DNA of 11,238 nt from Spirogloea muscicola (taxonomy: Eukaryota > Streptophyta > Zygnematophyceae > Spirogloeales > Spirogloeaceae): positions 564,691 to 575,928 of the forward strand of contig WELB01000054.1 of NCBI GenBank assembly GCA_009602725.1. The letters run 5' to 3'. The notes under the pieces are model-generated. The model was given only the letters and a program-made list of their open reading frames with translations, was not told the DNA's origin and searched no databases. Both the position numbers and the translations under genes were made by a program. The number at the start of each line of letters is the position of its first letter. The stretch's first letter is position 1. This document shows, one piece after another, positions 1-6,983 of the stretch.

Positions 1-185
1 TTGGCGTCCATGCCGCCGCCGCCCGCCGCCGTCAGCGCCACGCGGTTAACGGAGGAGATCCTGTCGACGACGCCGCCGCCGCCGCCGCCGTCACCGCCGC
101 CGCTGCCGCCGCCGCCGCCGCCGTTGCCGCCGGCGGGGACGGGAAAGCGGAGGCGGTGACACGTGGCAACGGCCCGACTGCAGGC
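1..185. other. Possible partial coding region at the left edge, strand ambiguous
   Basis: Two readings are open to the edge. On the plus strand a frame runs from position 1 to a TGA at 157-159; it reads a short mixed segment (RLTEEILSTT) followed by a proline-rich tail and a basic end, as a gene's C-terminus might. On the minus strand a frame stays open from about 313 down to 1; it reads basic/Ala residues, a long glycine run, then VVDRISSVNRVALTAAGGGG and an ATG at 11-9. The minus reading fits better with promoter-like G-boxes lying to its right, but no family is recognised in either. Triplet repeats keep frames open by chance, so neither is secure. Confidence 0.25.
70..132. repeat. CCG/GGC triplet-rich low-complexity tract
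   Basis: Imperfect CCG repeats with occasional TCA, CTG and TTG interruptions. In frame they would encode polyproline (plus) or polyglycine (minus). Similar tracts occur at 4545-4582 and in the first exon of the ABCF gene. Confidence 0.85.
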
Positions 186-326
186 CAGCTGCGCCGGCGA
201 GAAGAGGGGGACACGTGGCGGCCGATCGGGGGCCCGTCCTTGCCCGGCGGGGTCCCGCCAAGTTGGCGGGCCACCTGGCGCGAACCGGGACGGCCATTGG
301 TCATCGTGACCACATGGGTTCACGTG
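158..326. promoter_or_regulatory. Cluster of three G-box (CACGTG) elements
   Basis: The palindrome CACGTG occurs at 160-165, 212-217 and 321-326. The first two sit in the identical decamer GACACGTGGC, at 158-167 and 210-219, 52 bp apart. G-boxes with an ACGTGGC context are bound by bZIP and bHLH factors in plants. Three in 170 bp suggest a regulated promoter, probably for a leftward gene starting near or beyond the left edge. That direction is inferred. Confidence 0.45.
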
Positions 327-384
327 GGAGACACTCGGGAACCGCCGTTCTGCGAAACCCAACAACCCCAAACACTGCGAGAGA

Positions 385-540
385 GACTCTTTCCAGTAGA
401 GGGCGATGGCTGCGAGTGGCCAGCCCAGAATGAAAGAACGGACCAATGCTCGAAGGCGCCACAAAAGAGCTGCTGCCCCTCCCGGCTTTGTGCATTCTTT
501 TGGGCTGGCCTCTCACAGCCACCAGTCAATCTGGAAGCGC
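385..540. repeat. MITE-like dispersed repeat, copy 1
   Basis: A left segment (385-433) is nearly identical to 10827-10875. A right segment (493-540) begins CATTCTTTTGGGCTGG and is nearly identical to 4305-4345. Within this copy, 408-433 and 493-520 are imperfect inverted repeats built on GGCTG-GAG-GGCCAGCCCA-GAATG, about 60 bp apart. It has no coding capacity that I recognise. A non-autonomous inverted-repeat element is the simplest reading. Clear target-site duplications were not identified. Confidence 0.6.
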
Positions 541-1160
541 TTTTCTTGAAGCATACAGCGACGAGCACGACTCGCCCAGCACAGACAGCTTCAGCTCGGG
601 ACCCCAAACCTCCGGGCGAGCACTGTTTTTCTCGTGGCCCCCCCCCCCACTTCCACCGCCCAACCTGCCAGCCGGGCGCCTGCAATCCTCGCATGGAGCC
701 GAGGGCGCTCTGCTTGCATTTCCGGTCCCCTTGCTCCATGCCCTGGTGCAGCTGCCCTTCCCTCCCCTCCTTCAGCTGAATTTATGATACATGCCGGTAG
801 AGACATGCATGCAGCATAAGTTGGCCTCTCTGTTGTCGACTGCTCGTCGCACAAAACATGGTTCACTGTCCTTGCCTGATCACTCAATCAATGTAAAAGT
901 GTCAGGCTGCAGTTCTGCTGCCTCATGCGCCTGCCATGAGATATACATTTTGGCAAGGAGGACCCCAAGAGCCTGACAATGTGGAGTCAATTGGCATCGT
1001 ATGACGACGCCATTTGAGATGCCTCAGCATTCCGCCTGTATGGTTTCTCTTTCAGAGACAATAGAAGCTGCTCAGACAACCACCGCCCTGGCCTTGGAGA
1101 GCCGTCAAACGGAGTAAAGACAAGCTAACCCTACGCTGAAGTGCCAAGAGGGCAGCCACC
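541..1160. other. Intergenic region, 3' flank of the FtsZ gene
   Basis: No supported gene. It includes an 11-base C run near 638-648 and a pyrimidine-rich stretch before 780. The part just below 1161 should hold the FtsZ 3' UTR on the minus strand. I saw no TGTAA polyadenylation motif of the Chlamydomonas type on that strand here. Confidence 0.6.
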
Positions 1161-4062
1161 CTACTTGCGACCTTTGCCCTTCCGTCTCCTCAAGAATTCA
1201 GGAACTACATTCTGCCAAGAATCTGCACTTGACTCACTGTCTAGCCACCCTCGGCCTCTCAGTGGTTCCTTGTCTAGGTGCTTAGACTGGGGCAACCCTT
1301 GAGTCACTCTTTGCACCAAATCGCTGCACAAGCAGATGCTGCAGTGTGAGTCTCTCGCTCATCACAACCTTGTGTGACACTGCTTGAGAGCATGTGACTT
1401 TAACAGACTTTAAACACTGCATAATCGCTGCGACAAATCGCATCGCACTATCGAGCATGACCAATAAGTCCTGAAAAGTGCTCAACAGGGTAGATAAGAT
1501 AGCTATGACTAACCTGCTCGTCACATCTCCGCTTGTGCCCTCTTGAAAGCCAGTCGCGATGACGGTCATACGGATCGAGCCCTCACTACTATCATCGATG
1601 ACAGCGCCAAATATAACATTGGCGTTCGGATCCGCCATCTCATACACAATCTCAGCAGCCTTGTTCAGCTCTAAGAGTGTCAAGTCCCTCCCACCTGCAC
1701 CCAAGCAGTGTCCAGAGCTTGTGAGGGGGGGGCACATCTTCGCTGATCAGAAGAGCACAGCAGAGCAGCCAATGACATGGGTCGCAACAACTTGTGAAGC
1801 ACACCTGTAATGTTATAGACGACTCCATTTGGCCTAGCTGGAGCCGTCATCAAAAGTGGTGACATGATAGCAGCTCTAGCAGCTTCTTCGGCCCTGTGCT
1901 TGCCAGATCCGATGCCCACTCCGAGCATGGCACTGCCTGCATTCTGCATGACTGCTCTGACATCCGCAAAGTCCACATTTACGAGCCCAGGTACCGTGAT
2001 GATATCAGAGATCCCCTGCACGACAATCAGCTCAGTACTATCATGGTTTTGCCCACCATGACATGGAAGATAGGCTGTGAGGCATAAACACAGAGATTGA
2101 AAAACTTCTCTAGCCAACATGTGAGGAATAAACACAGAGATTGAAAAACTTCTCTAGCCAACATGTACAGGCATATTCTAGCAGAATCACCTGGACTCCC
2201 TGTCTGAGGACATCATCGGCTAGTCTGAACGCTTGCTGGATAGGCGTGTCATGTGAAACCGCAGACATGAGGCGGTCATTGGGAACCACAACCAGAGTGT
2301 CCACAGCTGCCCTCATGGCCTCTACACCCAGCACTGCCTCCTGCATCCGCTTCCGACCCTCAAATGAGAATGGCTCTGTGACAATGCCTATTGTAAGAGC
2401 CCCGTTGGCTTTTGCCAGACGAGCCACTGCTGGACCTGCATGATACATCGTGCACGAAGCGCCTCAGTCTTGACAGGCTAGAATGACCCTAACACTGTGT
2501 GTAGCAACTTTTACGGAGATTGCATACACGATCCAGGTGCCCGAGCAGCCACGCAAGACCTGATGCTCTTGGACCAGCAATCATAAGCTGGCAATGCTGT
2601 GCTGCTGGCAACCTCTTAATAGTAGGAGTGTCTTTCTATATTCTGAGCCACTGTTCTACCTGCACCAGAGCCTGTCCCACCACCCATGCCAGCGGCCACG
2701 AAGACGAGGTCGGCCCCAGCCACAGCAGCCATCAAGTCATCCAGCGCCTCCCTGGCCCCTTACAAGCATATCAAAATTTCAAATGAGATGCAGCAAAAAG
2801 CTCCCCTCTGCAGTTATCAGAGACAGTGCTGTACGCTGCTTTACTAAGAATGACCGCTTTCTACACACCCTCACAAGAACTTCACAAGCAGCAAGAAGAG
2901 AAGGTGTATGCTGGCAAACCAGCTTACAGAGAAGTCATGGAACGTTATGCACACGATTCACAATGAGTGCACGAGTAGCGGAAAGCAATTGCTCTTGCTG
3001 ATACGCAAAAGGAAGATAACCTGAGGGTGGGAGTCACAACCAAGGAGGTAGTATAATGGCAAGTATAAATGTACGTCTCAAGCGCAGAGGATATGTGATT
3101 TACCTGGCAGCCTCTTCCCCCACCAAGCTGCTCCCACCTGTGCCTCTGCCACGAGTAGTCTCACGCCCAATCTGCACCTTGTGCGGTGTAAGGCACTGAT
3201 TGAGTGCCTGCAGGTCGGTGTTCACGGCCCAGAACTCTACGCCGGTGAGCTCCGATTTGATCATCTGGTTGACGGCGTTGCAGCCACCTCCTCCAACGCC
3301 GAAGACCTTGATGAGCGCCCTTCCTGTGCACAGGAGAAACTCACATCGTTACTGCCACAAGGCAAGAAGCACTGCCCGGCAGGAGCGATGGTCCCACCAC
3401 ACAGCCTGCATTGAAGCCAAGCTGAGCACAAACAATATCTTTGGGCTGGCCTCTCCATGTGACTGGCCCCATGGAAGCGCCACTTCATCCCCCGTGGTAG
3501 TGACAAGAAAGAATGGCATGAAAAGGCTGCCGGGAAAGGCATGGCGAAAGGGCCAACCACATGGTCCAGGTCGACCAGGATGTACTACTGGACTGAGGTG
3601 AAGCATACCTGCCAAGCTCCCCTCACTTGGAGGCCGCCAGGCCCGCACCTGCGCAGCAGGCGACGAGCGCCCGGCTCCATCGTCGTCACCGCGACGGCCC
3701 TCGTCAGCTGCAGTACTCGTGGGCCGAGCACCAGGCTCGGTCGCGGCCCCGGGAGCGGCTGGAAGTGGGCCAGCGACGCCAATGTTACGACTTTCAGACC
3801 GAGCGAGATGCACACCTTGACACTCTACAAGGCACAGACTGAGTCGCCTGTGCCAGTCCTCTGAGGTGCCAGCCCCTCCCTCAGAATGCGGCAAAGCGGC
3901 CACCTCCTCGTCTTGATGACGAGTCTCGGCCGCCCTTATGGAAGGCAAATTGGCGGAGTCGACGGCACAAAGTTGAAGGCTTGCAACACCGCCACCGCTG
4001 ACAGCCAGTGATCACCTGCGCCGGTGTGCAAGGCTTCCGCGGCCGTGGCGCGGCTGTGCCAT
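1161..4062 (-). CDS. FTSZ: Plastid division GTPase FtsZ, eight exons
   Basis: Tubulin-like GTPase that polymerises into the stromal plastid-division ring. Inferred exons in transcript order: 4062-4016, 3838-3609, 3323-3104, 2751-2660, 2435-2191, 2015-1805, 1694-1514, 1236-1161. All borders are GT-AG with matching phases, and the sum is 434 codons including TAG. Visible motifs: [15 protein letters not shown] nucleotide loop; tubulin signature GGGTGSG (about residues 189-195); NVDFAD T7 loop (about 291-296), which supplies the catalytic Asp to the neighbouring subunit; VIFGAVIDD and TVIATGF in the C-terminal domain; a terminal [13 protein letters not shown] tail. The core looks FtsZ1-like ([19 protein letters not shown]), but the tail is FtsZ2-like. 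The first 47-nt exon is the weakest part: it starts at the nearest usable ATG and gives a basic, transit-peptide-like start. The second acceptor could also be 9 nt upstream. Exons from 3609 down are well supported. Confidence 0.92.
2076..2163. repeat. 44-bp tandem duplication inside an FtsZ intron
   Basis: Two head-to-tail copies, 2076-2119 and 2120-2163, differ at one base (c2083 versus a2127). A decayed third start follows at 2164. They make up half of the 175-nt intron 2016-2190. Confidence 0.9.
3439..3456. repeat. Fragment of the dispersed repeat inside an FtsZ intron
   Basis: CTTTGGGCTGGCCTCTCC matches the right arm of copy 1 at 497-514 over nearly its whole length. It lies in the intron 3324-3608. 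Similarity does not clearly continue to the right. Confidence 0.5.
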
Positions 4063-4250
4063 GCCGGCAGTCGCGCCCGCCCGGGTCGGCGCTGCGGCGA
4101 GGCCAAGCGAGCGCCGAGGCGGCCTGGCAAGGCCCGACTAAGCGGCGTCCACGCCGGCAGCAGTGGGAAGGCACAGCGCGTCAGCTTGCCGGAGCCTCCA
4201 CGGGCCGACGCAAACCGCGGCGCGGCCAGCTGCGCCTGCGGCGGCGGCGG

Positions 4251-4251
4251 N
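4251..4251. other. Ambiguous base (n)
   Basis: The only unresolved base in the window. It directly follows a GGC triplet run (about 4239-4250), where read slippage is common. The true repeat length here may differ. Confidence 0.95.
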
Positions 4252-4304
4252 CTTCTTTGCTGATGTCTTAGTCCTTTAGCACCCCGGCTACTTCAGACCT
4301 TGTC

Positions 4305-4345
4305 CATTCCTTTGGGCCAGCCTCTCCCAGCCACCAGTTAATGTG
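4305..4345. repeat. Dispersed repeat, right-arm copy upstream of the protease gene
   Basis: Similar to 493-533 with a few substitutions, sharing CATTC-TTTGGG, GCCTCTC, CAGCCACCAGT and AAT-TGG. The left arm is absent, so this is a partial copy. It ends just before the TATAAG at 4353. Confidence 0.6.
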
Positions 4346-4544
4346 GCCGCGCTATAAGGGTCCGAACGGAGAGCGGGGTGTGGGGGGCCGGGGGGCGACT
4401 CTCGATAAGAATCCGTGAGAGCTTCGTTCCGCCCTGCACTACGTCAGATCGTTCATGCTGCATACTGCATCCGCCTGAGCCCCGGCGCCCATGAGTGACA
4501 CCTGCTCCGCATATCTGGGTACCAACGCCCAGCTTCCTCCGCGT

Positions 4545-4582
4545 CCGCCGCCGCCGCCGCCGCCGCCGCCTCCGCCGCCGCC
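4545..4582. repeat. CCG triplet repeat in the presumed 5' leader of the protease gene
   Basis: About twelve CCG-type units with one TCC interruption. It lies downstream of the possible TATA box and upstream of the candidate ATG at 4710. It would therefore be in the 5' UTR if that start is right. Confidence 0.8.
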
Positions 4583-4709
4583 ATCGCAGGCCAGAGTAAC
4601 GCGACCCTAGGGTACACGATTCAATTCTAGGTTGTCCGGCGCGGCTTGGCAGCGGCGAGTAGCTGAGGCTCGCGGGCGACTGTCAGGGGTGGTTCCTGCT
4701 ACGGCCGGC

Positions 4710-5228
4710 ATGGCCTGCGCCGTGCGGGCCGGCAGCCCTCTGCCGGCCGGCTGCGGTAGCGGGGGCCCCAGGCGGCCGTCGCTGCGGCCCTGCTGCGGCC
4801 GGGCGCCGCTTCCGTCGAGGCGCTGGCCGGCGGCGACGACGGAGGTCTCCTCGGCATCGGCTCGGGCGGCCCGGCGCTGTACTAGGAGCTCCGCGGCAAG
4901 CGGGCGCAGGGCCTCGAAGCTGGCCGTCGCGGCGGCGGCCAAGCAGCGGAGGCGAGCCCCGCCTGGGCCTCCCGGGCCGTCGCTGCCGCCGGCACCGCTG
5001 CCCACGCCGCCGCCACTGCTGCCGGCGAGCTCGGGCCTGGGCGAGGGAGCACCCCAGCTCGGAGTGGGCAGCGACGGCTCGTCGCCTCCGCCACTGTCGC
5101 CGCCCTCGGCAGGCAGGGCTGACGTCTTCCGGGCCTGTGCTGTCACGTCGGCAGCTCTTGCCGGCGCCGGCGAGCTCGCGAGGCAGGTCTGGGCCCTGCC
5201 AGACTCCAGCGCCGCCTCACCGCTTTGA
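4710..5228 (+). CDS. Candidate 5' exon(s) of the CPBP protease gene, unresolved
   Basis: An ATG at 4710 in good context (GGCATGGCC) opens a frame to a TGA at 5226-5228. Its start, MACAVRAGSPLPAG and on, is rich in Ala, Arg, Ser and Pro with few acids, as in a chloroplast transit peptide. Further on it becomes a Pro/Ala low-complexity stretch. It sits just upstream of the secure protease exons but in another frame, so a spliced join is needed. One phase-compatible option is a GAG/GTCTCC donor at 4844/4845 joined to a CAG acceptor near 5155 or 5205. I cannot choose between models, and the whole stretch may instead be 5' UTR. Confidence 0.35.
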   Translation: MACAVRAGSPLPAGCGSGGPRRPSLRPCCGRAPLPSRRWPAATTEVSSASARAARRCTRSSAASGRRASKLAVAAAAKQRRRAPPGPPGPSLPPAPLPTPPPLLPASSGLGEGAPQLGVGSDGSSPPPLSPPSAGRADVFRACAVTSAALAGAGELARQVWALPDSSAASPL

Positions 5229-5234
5229 GTGCAG

Positions 5235-6551
5235 ACTAACCGCTGCGCCTGGGTGGCTCTTGGACTGGTTGCTGCCAATGGTCTTGGCTTTGCTGGTACA
5301 ATCGAGGACCTACCTGACTGCTATCGTGAACGCGGTGGTCTGGTGGGGCGCCGCAGGCATCACACTGGGCGGCAGCGTCGCATCTCCCGGTGAACGACTG
5401 CACTGCACTCATGCCCTGTGAGGCAGACTCGTCAAAACCCCTCATTGGGTGGCTGCTTCAAATGATTTACCTCGCCTCCACCGCTCTCCTTGGCTGACAC
5501 AGCGGCCTTCCACAATCGCAGACAATGGCGAGGTGTGGCACGTTCCAGCGGCCGCAGCACTCGCGCTCGGCGTCACCGGCTTACGCTTGGTGAACTTGAA
5601 GCTCTCGCCTGCATTTGCCCAGGCGTCTGCAACCTCCAACCAGCAGGTGAGCTCGCCATGGTGGCCCAAGAAAGCCAAGGCCCAAAGACAAATGCCTGTG
5701 CTGCCAGACCACGATGCATATGCACCTTGTCGGCAGGCAGCTCCACTCAGCCTCCCCATTGTGTTGACCCTCGCAATCAGGTGCTGAGTCTGTTGGAACC
5801 CATAGACTACGTCTGGTTGGCGGGGTTCTCGGGTTTTAGCGAGGTGAGTTGCACGGCCTTAAGACGAGTAGGGACTGGCAGCAGATAGGTGAACAGCTTA
5901 TTGCATGTCTGGCTCCCCCGACGCAGATCTAAGAAGAGTCCTCCTTGTTGCTGGGGCTTGACATAGTGCGAGCATTGAATTGCAATGACTTGCTCGAGGT
6001 CTACTCAAAGTTGACATTTTCCTTGCCAGGAGTTGCTGTTTAGAGGTGCTCTGCTCCCACTGGTGTCGCCAGACTGGGCTGGTGCGGCTATATCCGGCGC
6101 CGTCTTTGGGGCTCTCCACATCGGCGGAGGACGAAACGCTGAATTTGCCCTCTGGTGCCCAACATAGCTCTAAGCCATGTTCTGTAGCCAATGTCTCGGT
6201 TTCTAGCCCTTGACCAAACGAGAAATCCGCTTTGATCCTCCTTGCCCAAGCGTCCTGATGCTTGCGGCATTTGTGTATGCTCCCAATGCAAAGGTCGACT
6301 CTCACCTTACACCTTACACCTTACACCACTCTATCAATCTGTCAACATACATTGCTCCAGGCTTGAACTGACCAAGCCATTGGGTGGCACTCTCCCGCAG
6401 GGCAAGCTTCATAGGATTTCTGTATGGTGCAGCAGCCTTGGCAACGTCTGACTTGATTGTCCCCATGGTTGCTCACACTCTGGCCAATCTGGCCGCCGCT
6501 GCCCTCTGGAGGCTTCAGAGCAGCTCTACCAAGACACCTCCCGTGCTCTAG
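5235..6551 (+). CDS. CPBP-family (CAAX/Rce1-like) intramembrane metalloprotease, 5' end unresolved
   Basis: Membrane-embedded zinc protease of the ABI/CPBP family. Plant members are commonly plastid-targeted, and substrates are mostly unknown. Exons: 5235-5389, 5522-5646, 5781-5843, 6030-6154, 6401-6551 (stop TAG). All introns are GT-AG and every phase joins. The family motifs are complete: EELLFR (the two Glu codons at 5841 and 6030 flank an intron), FGALH with His at 6117, and HTLAN with His at 6474 and Asn at 6486. The text SEELLFRGALLPL and GGGRNAEFALW matches plant homologues closely. Hydrophobic stretches before and after are consistent with several membrane spans, beginning WLLDWLLPMVLALLV. 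The first in-frame ATG in this part is 5278, giving about 191 residues. A longer protein with a transit peptide from exons further upstream is more likely. A hairpin follows the stop at once. Confidence 0.88.
6303..6327. repeat. 7-bp tandem repeat (CACCTTA) in a protease intron
   Basis: Three exact CACCTTA units plus CACC, within the intron 6155-6400. Confidence 0.9.
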
Positions 6552-6552
6552 T

Positions 6553-6595
6553 TCTTCACCCCACTGTCATCATCATGATGACAGTGGGGTGAAGA
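6553..6595. terminator. Perfect inverted repeat one base after the protease stop codon
   Basis: Arms of 20 bp (6553-6572 and 6576-6595) pair perfectly around a 3-base TCA loop. The protease TAG ends at 6551, so the hairpin starts the 3' UTR. It lies between two converging genes. A role in 3'-end formation or mRNA stability is inference; it has no U-rich tail like a bacterial terminator. It resembles neither arm of the dispersed repeat. Confidence 0.6.
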
Positions 6596-6983
6596 CTGGA
6601 CTTTCCTGGACGCTCAAGAATAGTAGAGCAACATGATATCCTTCCACATGCACATAGCAGGGGCCTTGGCTGACTTGCTAAAATTTTGGTCAAGCACAAG
6701 CAGCAAGTGATTCTGGCACATTAAGCATAGTAGGCAAGAGCACATCAGAGCAGTGTGACTTCTCCCTCATGGAGGCTGCAGCCCAATTTTCCAGACTATG
6801 CTCAGGCAAGAGCACATCAGAGCAGTGTGACTTCTCCCTCATGGAGGCTGCAGCCCAGTTTTCCAGATTATGCTGAGACGCTTTCAGTGCAATCGTGTCA
6901 TTGATTGGTTCCTCGTGTGCAATCGCATCCAGATTGCCCATCAATCAGACAAGCCCGTATGAGCTTCCTACAAAACTGCACAC
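6596..6983. other. Intergenic region between converging protease and ABCF genes
   Basis: Should contain both 3' UTRs. The main content is the 72-bp tandem duplication. No independent gene is supported. No TGTAA polyadenylation motif was seen in either transcript direction. Confidence 0.6.
6733..6876. repeat. 72-bp tandem duplication in the ABCF 3' flank
   Basis: Copies at 6733-6804 and 6805-6876 differ at only a few positions (for example a/g at the end of GCAGCCCA and c/t in CCAGA). The unit is a multiple of three. On the minus strand an open frame with an ATG near 6941 crosses both copies, repeating LENWAAASMREKSH. Confidence 0.92.

Larger units (their letters stand above)
4063..4709. promoter_or_regulatory. 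Candidate divergent promoter between FtsZ and the CPBP protease
   Basis: The two genes point away from each other, with inferred starts about 650 bp apart. On the plus strand a TATAAG sits at 4353-4358, followed at 4374-4395 by a G-rich run with three long G blocks. Both could mark the protease core promoter. The FtsZ-proximal half is GC-rich without an obvious TATA box. A dispersed-repeat segment (4305-4345) lies directly upstream of the TATAAG. Promoter activity is inferred from layout only. Confidence 0.4.

Noticed and set aside
156-779. 207-codon plus-strand open frame across the G-boxes and repeat copy 1
   Set aside because: It begins at a GTG, crosses a dispersed repeat and a C run, and shows no family signature.
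3609-3815. Alternative minus frame with an ATG at 3680 giving an Arg-rich, transit-like start for FtsZ
   Set aside because: It leaves the exon in phase 0, while the next exon (from 3323) needs phase 1 to read [10 protein letters not shown]. The phase-compatible frame was used instead.
1161-4062. Bacterial origin or contamination suggested by FtsZ
   Set aside because: The gene has seven GT-AG introns with matching phases and lies beside other intron-rich plant-type genes. FtsZ is standard in plastid division.
4607-5278. Long minus-strand open frame (about 223 codons) opposite the candidate protease 5' exon
   Set aside because: It begins with TTG rather than ATG, is Ala/Gly/Pro low complexity, and matches no family I recognise. 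GC-rich sequence keeps frames open on both strands.
6553-6595. Rho-independent bacterial terminator
   Set aside because: The surrounding genes are eukaryotic and the hairpin has no following U run.
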